A DNA stretch of 17,959 nt from an uncultured Lysobacter sp. (GCA_946480055.1 CAMLID010000067.1:1-17959), one strand, 5' to 3'. Positions 1 through 9,931 are shown, counted from the stretch's first letter. Numbers and translations: made by a program. Notes: a model not told the origin generated them from the sequence alone.

Positions 1-623
<623 letters not shown>

Positions 624-824
624 TCAGCCGGACAACAAGGCGCGCACGAACCACAAAGCGAGCAGGCCGACCGCCACCACCACCGCGCCGACGATGCGCA
701 GCTGACGGTCGGGCATCGCCTGCAACTGCTCTGCGGCGCGTTTCCAGCCGCGCGGAGCGACGAACAGGAACAGCCCTTCCAGCACTGCGACCAGGCACAG
801 TGCCGAAATCAGCTCACCGCTCAC
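624..824 (-). CDS. DUF2065 family small membrane protein (YjeT-like)
   Basis: A 66-residue protein with two hydrophobic segments, roughly residues 5-23 and 43-63, joined by a short basic loop containing PRGWKRA. This is the layout of the DUF2065/YjeT family of inner-membrane proteins of unknown function. The start is GTG at 824, directly abutting the hflC TGA at 827-825 with no spacer, so translation is probably coupled to hflC. The position between hflC and purA matches yjeT in E. coli. A role with the HflKC complex can be guessed only from this conserved neighbourhood. Confidence 0.88.
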   Translation of the reverse strand: MSGELISALCLVAVLEGLFLFVAPRGWKRAAEQLQAMPDRQLRIVGAVVVAVGLLALWFVRALLSG

Positions 825-1679
825 TCAACGGTCCGACTTGAGGTATTGCAGGAACGGGTCGTCGCGGTCGAGCACGATCACGCTGTCGCCGTCCTTGAAG
901 GACTGGCGATAGGCCTCGAGGCTGCGCTGGAAGGCGTAGAAGCTCGGGTCCTTGTTGGCTGCCGCGGCGTAGGTGCTGGCGGCTTCCGCATCGCCCTCGC
1001 CGCGCAGGCGCTGGGCGTCGCGCTCGGCCTCGGCGACGATCACGGTCTTGTCGCGGTCGGCGGTCGCGCGGATCGCCTGCGACTGCTCCACGCCTTCGGC
1101 GCGCTTCTGGCTGGCGACCTGCAAGCGCTGCGAACGCATGCGGTTGTAGACCGAGGCCAGCACGTTGCTGTCCTGCGGCAGATCGATGCGCTTGATCCGG
1201 ATGTCGAGAATGCGCACGCCCAGGGTGGAGGCGGCGCGGTTGATGCCGACCAACTGCTTGCCGATCACGGTGGCGCGATCGCCCGAAACCACCTGGATCA
1301 GGGTGCGCGAGTTGATCTCGTTGCGCAGCGAGTCCTTGATGATCGGCGCCAGGCGCTCGGCCGCGGTCTTCTCGTCGCCGCCGGTGGCCTGGTAGAAGCG
1401 GCTCAGGTTTTCGATCTGGCCGATCGCGAAGAAGTCGACGCTGACGTCGAGCTTGTCGGCGGTCAGGTAGCGCTCGGGAGCGGCGGTCAGCACCTGCAGG
1501 CGGCGGTCGAACACGGCCGCGTTCTCGATCAGCGGCCACTTGAAGTGCAGGCCGGGACCGATGTCGCGGCGCACGATGGTGCCGAGGCGGAACACGATCG
1601 CGCCATGCCCTTCGCTGACCACGAACATCGAACCCAGCAGCGCGGCCACGGTCACGGCGATCCAGACGGAGAATCTCAT
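825..1679 (-). CDS. hflC: HflC, SPFH/band 7 membrane protein, modulator of FtsH
   Basis: This 284-residue protein has one N-terminal membrane segment (about residues 5-22) followed by an SPFH/band 7 domain, including VVSEGHGAIVFRLG and GPGLHFKWPLIE. A long helical region rich in Ala, Glu and Arg (about 190-250) is typical of the part that builds the HflKC cage. HflC pairs with HflK in the inner membrane, faces the periplasm, and restrains or steers the FtsH protease. Its ATG overlaps the hflK stop by four bases (ATGA at 1679-1676), which implies translational coupling and equal production. Length and order match the family; ftsH itself is about 5 kb away on the same strand. Confidence 0.97.
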   Translation of the reverse strand: MRFSVWIAVTVAALLGSMFVVSEGHGAIVFRLGTIVRRDIGPGLHFKWPLIENAAVFDRRLQVLTAAPERYLTADKLDVSVDFFAIGQIENLSRFYQATGGDEKTAAERLAPIIKDSLRNEINSRTLIQVVSGDRATVIGKQLVGINRAASTLGVRILDIRIKRIDLPQDSNVLASVYNRMRSQRLQVASQKRAEGVEQSQAIRATADRDKTVIVAEAERDAQRLRGEGDAEAASTYAAAANKDPSFYAFQRSLEAYRQSFKDGDSVIVLDRDDPFLQYLKSDR

Positions 1680-2806
1680 TGTGCGGGCTCCTCGCGGCCA
1701 TCCGGACGCTTACTGCGGCTCGGGCGCGACATCGTTTCGGTTCCGGCATCGGACGAGGGCGTCGCGATCGTCGGGGCCAGCATTTCCGGGGTCAGCAAGG
1801 GCGACGAACCGCCGCCGCGCCGTTCGGGCAGCGGCACGTACAGCATCTGGCGCGAGTCGCCGCCGACGATCTTGCGGTTGTCGCTCATCACCTGCTGCAC
1901 GGTTTCCAGCCACAGGCGCTTGCGGGTGACTTCCGGCGCGGACTTGTACTGGTCGACCAGCAGCGAGAAGCGGTTGGCGTCGCCTTGCGAGCGTGCGATC
2001 ACCGCGGTCTTGTAGCCTTCGGCCTCGGTGCGTACCTGAGCGGCCTGGCCGCGCGCTTCCGGCACCACCTTCTTGGCGTAGGCCTCGGCCTGGTTGATCG
2101 AGGTGGCCTTGTCGGCGTCGGCGCGCTGGGCCTCGTCGAAGGCGTCCTTGACCTCGTCCGGCGGACGCGCGTTGGGCAGGTTGAGTTCGGTCAGGGTCAA
2201 ACCGGTGCGGTAGGCCAGCAGCGATTCCTGCAGGCGCGCACGCACGATCGTGGTCAGGGCGCCGCGCGCGCTGAGCACGGTATCGAGGTCGGAACGGCCG
2301 ATCTGTTCGCGCAGCACGCTCTGCGCCGCCTGCTGCAGCACGTCGGCGGCTTCGCGCGAACCGAACAGGTACTGCTCCGGATCGCCGATGCGGTACTGGA
2401 CGTTGATCTCGACGTTGACCATGTTGCCGTCGCGGGTCAGCACCGGCACGGTCTCGGTGTAGGCGTTGCTCTGGGTGGCGTTGACCTTGGTCACGCGCTC
2501 GATCGGCCACGGCGCCTTGAAATGCGGGCCGGGCTGCAGGATGCGCGAGAAGTGGCCGAATCGCAGGACCACGCCGCGTTCCTGCTCGGTCACCAGCACG
2601 AAGCAGTTGAAGACCAGCCACAGGCCCAGGATCGCGGCGGCCCAGCGCAGGATGCCGCCCCCGCCTATGCCGCCACCGCCGAACAGGCCGCGTAGGGGAT
2701 CGAGCAAGGCGTCGAGGCCGCGGCCTTCAGGCTTGCGTTGCCGCGGCGATCGACCGTTGGGGTCGGATCCGCCGGAATTGTCACTGCCAGGGGTGTTCCA
2801 GGCCAT
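1676..2806 (-). CDS. hflK: HflK, SPFH/band 7 membrane protein, modulator of FtsH
   Basis: A 376-residue partner of HflC. The N-terminal region (about 1-50) is glycine- and proline-rich and cytoplasmic, as is usual for HflK. A membrane segment follows at about 53-72, then the SPFH domain with LVTEQERGVVLRFG and PGPHFKAPWPIERV, then an alanine-rich helical region (about 245-300). The tail is Ser/Pro/Arg-rich, low in complexity and probably disordered. The ATG at 2806 has a GGAG site 7 bases upstream. The gene lies 75 bases after hflX, with a candidate promoter of its own at 2857-2885, and overlaps hflC by four bases. Confidence 0.97.
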   Translation of the reverse strand: MAWNTPGSDNSGGSDPNGRSPRQRKPEGRGLDALLDPLRGLFGGGGIGGGGILRWAAAILGLWLVFNCFVLVTEQERGVVLRFGHFSRILQPGPHFKAPWPIERVTKVNATQSNAYTETVPVLTRDGNMVNVEINVQYRIGDPEQYLFGSREAADVLQQAAQSVLREQIGRSDLDTVLSARGALTTIVRARLQESLLAYRTGLTLTELNLPNARPPDEVKDAFDEAQRADADKATSINQAEAYAKKVVPEARGQAAQVRTEAEGYKTAVIARSQGDANRFSLLVDQYKSAPEVTRKRLWLETVQQVMSDNRKIVGGDSRQMLYVPLPERRGGGSSPLLTPEMLAPTIATPSSDAGTETMSRPSRSKRPDGREEPAQ

Positions 2807-2856
2807 GCCTGCTCCAAAGAGGAAACTGCACCCGTGTTCAGCTTACGGGTCGGTTG

Positions 2857-2885
2857 ATTCTAGGTTGGGGTTCGGGCCGCCTCAA
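2857..2885 (-). promoter_or_regulatory. Candidate sigma70-type promoter for hflK-hflC
   Basis: On the minus strand a -35 box TTGAGG (2885-2880) and a -10 box TAGAAT (2862-2857) are separated by exactly 17 bases, matching the consensus in 4 of 6 and 5 of 6 positions. The -35 box overlaps the hflX TGA. Transcription would start near 2850, about 44 bases before the hflK ATG. It would let hflKC be expressed independently of miaA-hfq-hflX. Confidence 0.55.
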
Positions 2886-4189
2886 GCAAGGTCGTCCGGC
2901 ACAGCCACCGATTCCAGCAAAGACCTTAGCGGTTCGCCGTGCGGCTGGGCGAACAGACGCTGGGCGTCGGCGATCGCCAGATCGACCTCCAGCTCCCAGC
3001 CGTGCTCGTCGGCGAGCTCGTTGCGCACCGCTCCCAGCTCGTGCAGGCGGGCGCGCAGGCGCGCGGCCTGCGACGGCACCCGCAGGCGTCCGGCGACGTG
3101 GCGCAGCTCCAGCGCCTCGGCCAGGGCCGTGCGCAGCAGGTCCAGCCCGCGGCCTTCGCGCGCCGACAACCAGACCCGGGTATGGCCCTCGCCCGGGCGG
3201 TCGATGCGCGGCTGCAGGCCGTCCAAACGGTCGATCTTGTTGAACACCAGCAGCTGAGGCAGGTCGCCGGCACCGATCTCCTGCAGCACCGAGTCGACCT
3301 GGGCCACGCGCTCGTCGCGTAACGGGTCGGCGGCGTCGATCACGTGGATCAGCAGGTCGGCCTCGCGCGATTCCGAGAGGGTCGAGCGGAACGCGGCCAC
3401 CAGTTCGTGCGGCAGATCGCGCACGAAACCCACCGTGTCGGCCAGGACCGCACCGCCGCCGGACAGTTCGATCCGGCGCACGGTCGGGTCGAGGGTGGCG
3501 AACAATTGGTCGGCGGCGTAGGCCTCGGCACCGGTCAGGGCGTTGAACAGAGTCGACTTGCCGGCGTTGGTGTAGCCCACCAGGGCCACCCGCGGCAGCT
3601 CGCTGCGCACGCGCGCACGGCGCATCTGGGTGCGCTGCACTTCGACCTTGTCCAGGCGCTTCTGCAATTGCTCCAGGCGCTTCTGCAGCAGGCGGCGGTC
3701 GGTTTCGAGCTGGGTTTCGCCGGGGCCGCGCAGGCCGATCGAGCCGCCGCGCTGGCGTTCCAAGTGGGTCCAGCCGCGCACCAGGCGCGTGGCCATGTGC
3801 TTGAGCTGGGCCAGTTCGACCTGCAGCTTGCCTTCGGCGCTATGCGCGCGCTGCGAAAATATGTCCAGGATCAGACCGGTGCGGTCGACCACGCGGCGCT
3901 CCAGCGCGCGTTCCAGGTTGCGTTCCTGGCCCGGCGAGAGCGGATGGTTGACCAGAATCAGGTCGGCGCCGGTGGCGTCGGCAGCGGCCTTGACCTCGGC
4001 CAGCTTGCCGCTGCCGATCAGCATGGCCGCGTTGGGGCGGTCGATGCGCGCGGTCAGCACGGCGGCCACGGTGGCGCCGGCCGACTTGGCCAGGTCGGCG
4101 AATTCTTCCAGCAGTCCCTCTTCCGGCGGACCGCCGGCGTGGGGCTGGATCAGTAAGGCGTGTTCGCCTTTGCGGGAGCGCTCAAACAT
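2882..4189 (-). CDS. hflX: GTPase HflX, ribosome-associated
   Basis: A 435-residue HflX-type GTPase. The N-terminal domain (about 1-150) and coiled linker (about 160-195) precede a GTPase domain with G1 GYTNAGKS (205-212), G3 DTVG (251-254), G4 NKID (317-320) and a G5-like SARE (342-345). The family signature RGPGETQLE sits at 154-162. Known members bind the 50S subunit and split stalled 70S ribosomes, notably in heat stress. The ATG at 4189 lacks a clear Shine-Dalgarno sequence. It follows hfq by 95 bases, a gap holding a small hairpin. Family and position are certain; stress regulation is not visible in the sequence. Confidence 0.97.
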   Translation of the reverse strand: MFERSRKGEHALLIQPHAGGPPEEGLLEEFADLAKSAGATVAAVLTARIDRPNAAMLIGSGKLAEVKAAADATGADLILVNHPLSPGQERNLERALERRVVDRTGLILDIFSQRAHSAEGKLQVELAQLKHMATRLVRGWTHLERQRGGSIGLRGPGETQLETDRRLLQKRLEQLQKRLDKVEVQRTQMRRARVRSELPRVALVGYTNAGKSTLFNALTGAEAYAADQLFATLDPTVRRIELSGGGAVLADTVGFVRDLPHELVAAFRSTLSESREADLLIHVIDAADPLRDERVAQVDSVLQEIGAGDLPQLLVFNKIDRLDGLQPRIDRPGEGHTRVWLSAREGRGLDLLRTALAEALELRHVAGRLRVPSQAARLRARLHELGAVRNELADEHGWELEVDLAIADAQRLFAQPHGEPLRSLLESVAVPDDLA

Positions 4190-4231
4190 CGAGTTTGCTA
4201 AATGGGGAGGAAAACCGGGAATGCAAGCACA

Positions 4232-4251
4232 GCGGGACGCGACGGTCCCGC
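4232..4251 (-). other. Short perfect hairpin between hfq and hflX
   Basis: GCGGGAC (4232-4238) pairs with GTCCCGC (4245-4251) around a 6-base loop. No U-run follows on the minus strand, so it is a poor terminator. It might be a partial attenuator or an RNA-processing or 3' end stabilising structure after hfq. Confidence 0.35.
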
Positions 4252-4284
4252 CATCATCTCATCCCTGCCGCCCTGGCCCCGCGC

Positions 4285-4563
4285 TCACTCGTTCTCGTCG
4301 TCGCCCTCGGCGCCGCCGCCTTCGCCGGACTGCACGTAGCCGCCGCCCGGGCCGACGCGGACATTGCGCGCGGGGACCACGGTCGAGATCGCGTGCTTGT
4401 AGACCATCTGGCTCACGGTGTTGCGCAGCAGGACCACGAACTGGTCGAAGGATTCGATCGTGCCCTGCAGCTTGATGCCGTTGACCAGGTAGACCGAGAC
4501 CGGCACGCGTTCGCGCCGCAGCGCATTCAGGAAAGGATCCTGTAAGGATTGCCCCTTGGACAT
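4285..4563 (-). CDS. hfq: RNA chaperone Hfq
   Basis: A 92-residue protein that forms the hexameric ring pairing small RNAs with mRNAs. The Sm1 region ([20 protein letters not shown], with Gln8 for uridine binding) is followed by [18 protein letters not shown] and the Sm2 hallmark [10 protein letters not shown]. The short tail is glycine-rich then acidic (ending DDENE), a natural shape for Hfq proteins with a short C-terminus. The ATG at 4563 has a GGGGA site about 8 bases upstream. A TATAAC -10-like box at 4590-4585 could drive a local promoter, but no good -35 accompanies it. It lies between miaA and hflX as in E. coli. Confidence 0.98.
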   Translation of the reverse strand: MSKGQSLQDPFLNALRRERVPVSVYLVNGIKLQGTIESFDQFVVLLRNTVSQMVYKHAISTVVPARNVRVGPGGGYVQSGEGGGAEGDDENE

Positions 4564-4633
4564 CAGTAGTTCCCCAGCTTTCTAGTTATAAGGTTCGGGT
4601 GCCAAAGACGGCCCAAGGCATCCTGCGGGCCGC

Positions 4634-4663
4634 GTCGCCGGTAGCTGTCCCCACAGCGGCGAC
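4634..4663. other. Hairpin in the miaA-hfq gap
   Basis: GTCGCCG (4634-4640) pairs with CGGCGAC (4657-4663), and inside it CTGT (4645-4648) pairs with ACAG (4653-4656) around CCCC. It lies 45 to 75 bases downstream of the miaA stop, without a U-run. It may be a processing or weak termination structure ahead of hfq. Confidence 0.3.
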
Positions 4664-4707
4664 CGGCCGATGGTAACGCAACTGGCCATTGCGGATACGG
4701 CCAGGAT

Positions 4708-5703
4708 TCAGGCTTTGCGAAGCGCGTGCCGGGATCCGCCGACGAACAGCGCCGCCGCCTGCTCCAGCGCCTCCCGGTCGGCGCCGGGGTCCAGCCAGCG
4801 GGCGTCGAGTTCGCCGCGCAGCCAGGTCAGCTGGCGCTTGGCGAGCTGGCGGGTGGCGTAGATGCCGCGATCGCGGAAGTCGGCCGCGTCGGCGCTGCCG
4901 TCGCGCTCGCAACGGTCCAGGAACTCCCAGGCCTGGCGGTAGCCGACCGCGCGCAGCGCCGGCAACTCCAACGGCCGTGGATGCGCCTGCAATTCCGGCA
5001 AAGCGCGCAAAGCCCGTACCTCGTCGAGGAAGCCGGCAGCCAGCATGGCGTCGTAGCGCTGCGCGATGCGCGCGTGCAGCACCGCGCGGTCGGCCGGCGC
5101 CAACACCAGCTTCAGCACCCGGTACGGCAGCCGCGGCGCGCCGGCGGCCTCGCGCCGCCAGTCGCTGATGCGGCGGCCGGACAGGCGGTACACCTCGAGC
5201 GCGCGCTGGATGCGCTGGGCGTCGGTGGCGTGGATGCGCGCCGCGGCCTCCGGGTCCAGCTCGGTCAGTTCGGCATGCATCGCCGCCCAGCCGCGCTGCC
5301 CGGCTTCGGCCTGCAGTTGCTCGCGCAGCGCCGGGTCGGCTTCGGGCATCGGCGCCAGGCCGTGCAGCAGGGCGTGGAAGTACAGCCCGGTACCGCCGGC
5401 CAGGATCGGCAGGCGGCCGCGGGCGGCAATCTCGTCCAGGGCGCGGCGCGCGTCGGCGGCGAACTCGGCGGCCGAATAGGGTTGCCAGGGCTCGCGCAGG
5501 TCGATCAGGTGATGCGGCACCCGCGCCTGCTCCTCGGTGCTGGGTTTGGCCGCGCCGATGTCCAGGCCGCGGTAGACCAGGGCCGAGTCGACGCTGACGA
5601 TCTCGCCGCCGTAGCGCTGCGCCCAATCCAGCGCGAGCGCGGTCTTGCCCGAGGCGGTCGGGCCCATCAGGGCGATCGCGAGCGGGCGCGGGTCGGCGGA
5701 CAT
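4708..5703 (-). CDS. miaA: tRNA dimethylallyltransferase MiaA
   Basis: MiaA transfers a dimethylallyl group to A37 of tRNAs that read codons starting with U, the first step to ms2i6A. The protein has 331 residues when started at the ATG at 5703 ([20 protein letters not shown]). The same frame stays open upstream to 5910, but the extra 69 codons are Arg/Ala-rich, run into the repeat region and are not family-like. The P-loop GPTASGKT is at 14-21. The substrate-binding stretch [17 protein letters not shown] and the later [11 protein letters not shown] are characteristic. It heads the block with hfq 144 bases downstream. mutL, its usual upstream neighbour in E. coli, is absent. Confidence 0.96.
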   Translation of the reverse strand: MSADPRPLAIALMGPTASGKTALALDWAQRYGGEIVSVDSALVYRGLDIGAAKPSTEEQARVPHHLIDLREPWQPYSAAEFAADARRALDEIAARGRLPILAGGTGLYFHALLHGLAPMPEADPALREQLQAEAGQRGWAAMHAELTELDPEAAARIHATDAQRIQRALEVYRLSGRRISDWRREAAGAPRLPYRVLKLVLAPADRAVLHARIAQRYDAMLAAGFLDEVRALRALPELQAHPRPLELPALRAVGYRQAWEFLDRCERDGSADAADFRDRGIYATRQLAKRQLTWLRGELDARWLDPGADREALEQAAALFVGGSRHALRKA

Positions 5704-5789
5704 GCGGGCGGGGCGGTTCCGGTACGGAGGCGAGCGCGCAGCCTCGCACAGGCGCGTGCGGGGCGGAAGCGCGACGCTCGCCGCCGGTT

Positions 5790-5893
5790 TCCACAAAGCT
5801 TGTGGAGAAGCGCTGGGGCAAGCCTGTTGATAAGCCTCTGCAGCGCAGGCGCGGCAAGGGCCGCGCGCGATTCGATCAAAATTTCGCCAGCGC
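5790..5893 (+). repeat. Repeat unit 1 (most diverged) with TCCACA...TGTGGA dyad
   Basis: The dyad TCCACAA-AGC-TTGTGGA spans 5790-5806. Next come AAGCCTGTTGATAAGCCT and, from about 5845, AGGCGCGGCAAGGGCCGC, which matches the middle of unit 3 except at one base. The part after that has drifted. Spacing between the dyad and the downstream block differs from the other units, so it is an old or rearranged copy. Confidence 0.6.
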
Positions 5894-5900
5894 CGGCACG

Positions 5901-6019
5901 CTATCCACAAAGCCTGTGGACAAACCTGCGGACAGTATTGGGACGAGCACGCTGAGAGCCAGGCACAGCAAGGAGCGCAAGAGGTATGGCGAAAAAATGA
6001 CCAGCGAAATCGCTTGACT
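5901..6019 (+). repeat. Repeat unit 2 with DnaA-box-like dyad
   Basis: It begins CTATCCACA, a 5-base spacer, then TGTGGACAA, followed by CCTGCGGACAG. A variable 22-base stretch leads to a conserved tail containing GCCAGGC, CAGCAAGG and GGCGAAAAAATGACCAGCG. Over 5901-6017 it aligns to unit 3 (6150-6266) without gaps; a hand count gives 92 of 117 identical bases. Each half of the dyad matches the DnaA box TTATCCACA at 8 of 9 positions. Confidence 0.75.
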
Positions 6020-6149
6020 TGCGAGGACGATGAGGCATGCGACGGATGTCGCGTTCGAGTGCGTATCGCGGAACGAGTACGAACGATTTCGTCAAGACCG
6101 ATCCGCCGCCAAAATCATGCTGCAACGCAAAATACTGATGCGATCGCGA

Positions 6150-6268
6150 CTATCCACATCGCCTGTGGACAAGCCTGCGGACAGTTGCGTGCGAAGCCTT
6201 CGCAAAGCCAGGCGCAGCAAGGGCCGCAAGGATTATGGCGAAAAAATGACCAGCGAAAATGTTTGACA
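6150..6268 (+). repeat. Repeat unit 3 with DnaA-box-like dyad
   Basis: The same architecture as unit 2: dyad at 6150-6172, CCTGCGGACAG to 6184, a 22-base variable stretch, then the conserved tail ending near TTTGAC (6262-6267). The stem TCCACA/TGTGGA is intact although the spacer between its arms changed from AAGCC to TCGCC. A strong hairpin starts at the very end of this unit. Confidence 0.75.
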
Positions 6269-6294
6269 GGCGGGCCCATTTCGGCCGGCCTGTC
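6265..6294. other. Hairpin at the end of repeat unit 3
   Basis: GACAGGC (6265-6271) pairs with GCCTGTC (6288-6294). After one mismatch GGCC pairs with GGCC around a 6-base loop. Read on the minus strand it is followed by AAACATTTTC, a poor but possible termination tail, which would place it downstream of folP. Confidence 0.35.
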
Positions 6295-6388
6295 CTGAGC
6301 GCTTTCGCTGCGCGCGAACGACCAAATCTTCGTCTACGTCAAGCTTGACTAGTCGTCGCGATATCGGTTTGCGCTGCGTGTACCGCGT

Positions 6389-6492
6389 CTATCCACATCG
6401 CCTGTGGACAAGCCTGCGGACAGCTTCGCGACGGACATCGCGCAGGCCAGATGGAATAAGGGGCGCAGCAAGTTTGGCGATAAATTGTCCAA
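6389..6492 (+). repeat. Repeat unit 4 with DnaA-box-like dyad, diverged tail
   Basis: The dyad segment at 6389-6423 matches unit 3 at every one of its 35 bases. The 22-base variable stretch has the same length, and the tail from 6446 on has drifted (GGCGATAAATTG in place of GGCGAAAAAATG). The head is clearly better conserved than the tail, which suggests the dyad is the part under constraint or the part most recently copied. Confidence 0.7.
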
Positions 6493-6750
6493 TGCGCCGC
6501 GAAGTCGGTCGCCTGAGATCGGGCTCGCGCAGATACCGCACGCATCGGCGCAAACACCGCATTTCGAGCAAGCCAAGGAATGTGCATGGATAGGCGGTCT
6601 TGCGGCGCCTTCGCGCGCACTGGATCGCAGCGCTCGACCATCGCACAAGCTCGGAACTATTCGGACGCTACGATCGCATTGCGGTCGTCGCCGAAGACAA
6701 GGATGCGCTGCACGCGACCGGGCGATGCACAGCACCCGGGCGCCGCAGGC

Positions 6751-7650
6751 TTACTCGTCGTCCGGCCACTTCGGCATCGACGGGCCCGAGGCGCGGCGCG
6801 GCATCGCCTGCGCCGCGACCGCTTCCCATACCTTGAGCGCATCCACCGTTGCGGCGACGTCGTGCACGCGCAGCAGGCGCGCACCGCGCTGGGCCGCGAT
6901 CAGATGCGCTGCGACCGAGCCATGCACACGCTCGCGCGCGTCGGCGCGGCCGGTGAGTTCGCCGATGCTCTTCTTGCGCGACAAGCCGGCCAGCACCGGT
7001 ACGCCGAGTTCGGCGAAGCGCTGCAACTGCGCGAGCAGGATCAGGTTGTGTTCCAGGGTCTTGCCGAAGCCGAAGCCGGGATCGACGACGATCCGCTTCT
7101 TGGTGATACCGGCCATCTCGGCGGCGAAGATGCGCTCGGCCAGGAAGCGGTGCACTTCCGCCACCACATCGTCGTACTGCGGCGCGGCCTGCATGCTGCG
7201 CGGCTCGCCTTGCATGTGCATCAGCACCACCGGCACGCCCAGCGCGGACGCGGCGTCGAGCGCGCCGTCGCGGCGCAGGGCATAGACGTCGTTGATCAGT
7301 CCGGCACCCGCAGCGACCGCGGCGCGCATGACCTCGGGCTTGGAGGTGTCGACGCTGATCGGCAGCGCGGTCTCGCGCCCCAGGCGTTCGATCACCGGAA
7401 TCACCCGGCGCAACTCTTCTTCGACGGACACCTCGTCCGCACCCGGCCGGGTGGATTCGCCGCCGATGTCGAGCACGTCGGCGCCCTCCTCCGCCAGCCT
7501 CAGGCCGTGCGCGACCGCGGCGTCCAAGTTGTCGTGGGCGCCGCCGTCGGAGAACGAATCCGGGGTGACGTTGACGATGCCCATCACACGCGGCCGATCG
7601 AGCCTGAGGGCGCGGCCGTTGCAGTCCAGGGTCGGGGCGAGGTCGAACAT
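6751..7650 (-). CDS. folP: Dihydropteroate synthase
   Basis: FolP condenses p-aminobenzoate with the pterin pyrophosphate to form dihydropteroate in folate synthesis and is the target of sulfonamides. The 299-residue protein has the pterin-site motifs MGIVNVTPDSFSDGG (23-37), DIGGESTRPGA (61-71), ISVDTSK (98-104) and INDV (119-122), then DPGFGFGKT and GLSRKKSIGEL near the C-terminal third. Length is near the family norm apart from a charged tail ending PKWPDDE. The ATG at 7650 has only a weak GAGA site. ftsH lies upstream on the same strand, as in E. coli, but a strong terminator and a REP doublet separate them, so folP probably has its own promoter within 7651-7782. Confidence 0.97.
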   Translation of the reverse strand: MFDLAPTLDCNGRALRLDRPRVMGIVNVTPDSFSDGGAHDNLDAAVAHGLRLAEEGADVLDIGGESTRPGADEVSVEEELRRVIPVIERLGRETALPISVDTSKPEVMRAAVAAGAGLINDVYALRRDGALDAASALGVPVVLMHMQGEPRSMQAAPQYDDVVAEVHRFLAERIFAAEMAGITKKRIVVDPGFGFGKTLEHNLILLAQLQRFAELGVPVLAGLSRKKSIGELTGRADARERVHGSVAAHLIAAQRGARLLRVHDVAATVDALKVWEAVAAQAMPRRASGPSMPKWPDDE

Positions 7651-7782
7651 GGGCGGTCTCGTGCGCAGCGGAAGCGAAGGGGCATGCTAGCGCGAGTGGC
7701 GCCGAGGGTGCGTTGAACCCAAGAGCACCCGTTGCCGATTCTCGATCCGAAGCTCGACTCCATGCGCATGCGTGTTTCGCGA

Positions 7783-7853
7783 TCGCGGCTCACGCCGCTC
7801 CTACATGAGAAGCCGCTGCGCTCGCTTTGGGGTAGGAGCGGCGTAAGCCGCGA
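7783..7853. repeat. REP doublet (inverted pair) upstream of folP
   Basis: Two arms of 22 bases, 7783-7804 and 7832-7853, face each other across 27 bases and pair with one mismatch. Each carries the core GGAGCGGCGT(A/G)AGCCGC, itself a small GCGGC/GCCGC hairpin with a four-base loop, headed by GTAG. This is the form of REP elements mobilised by REP-associated tyrosine transposases (RAYTs). The same core recurs at 11975-12163. Confidence 0.85.
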
Positions 7854-7885
7854 CAGAGCCAGGAACGGCGACGCAAGCCCCTTAA

Positions 7886-7919
7886 ACGCAAAACGCCGGG
7901 CGAGCCCGGCGTTTTGCGT
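7886..7919 (-). terminator. Rho-independent terminator of ftsH
   Basis: A perfect 15-base stem (7886-7900 with 7905-7919) closes a 4-base loop. The stem has GCCGGG-type pairs at its tip and AAAAC/GTTTT at its base, with TTT following on the minus strand. It begins 20 bases after the ftsH stop and could end transcription in both directions. Confidence 0.85.
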
Positions 7920-7939
7920 ATTCGCGAACAACGAACCGA

Positions 7940-9835
<1,896 letters not shown>

Positions 9836-9931
9836 TCAGTTCCTGCCTGCTGCCCGTGGGGGGCATGGTTGCCGCTGGCGCGTCTTTGCGCCGAGAGAGC
9901 GTGACGCCGGGCCGGGCCCGGGTCTCGCACC

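Larger units (their letters stand above)
5704..6750. other. 1,047-base region between miaA and folP, repeat-bearing, no convincing gene
   Basis: This stretch looks less GC-rich and less codon-like than its surroundings. It carries four related units starting at 5790, 5901, 6150 and 6389, plus a hairpin at 6265-6294. Short open frames at 5802-6017 (GTG start) and 6030-6266 fall on the units, but their differences do not show the third-position bias expected of genes. From about 6493 to 6750 nothing recognisable was seen. The promoters of miaA should lie at the low end; none is clear. The folP promoter lies elsewhere, upstream of 7650. Confidence 0.6.

Noticed and set aside
4232..4251. Full terminator between hfq and hflX
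   Set aside because: The stem is good, but there is no U-run after it, so complete termination is unlikely.
5704..5910. Longer miaA beginning at 5910
   Set aside because: The extra 69 residues lack MiaA character and overlap the repeat units; the P-loop lies at the normal distance from the ATG at 5703.
5790..6492. CRISPR array
   Set aside because: The repeats are long, diverged and about 240 bases apart, with no uniform spacers and no cas genes.
5704..6750. Chromosomal replication origin
   Set aside because: The DnaA-box-like sites are suggestive, but there is no dnaA, dnaN, rpmH or parAB nearby, no clear AT-rich unwinding tract, and every half-site has a mismatch to the consensus.
6580..7716. 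378-codon plus-strand frame opposite folP
   Set aside because: It is an antisense shadow of folP; the folP motifs are complete on the other strand.
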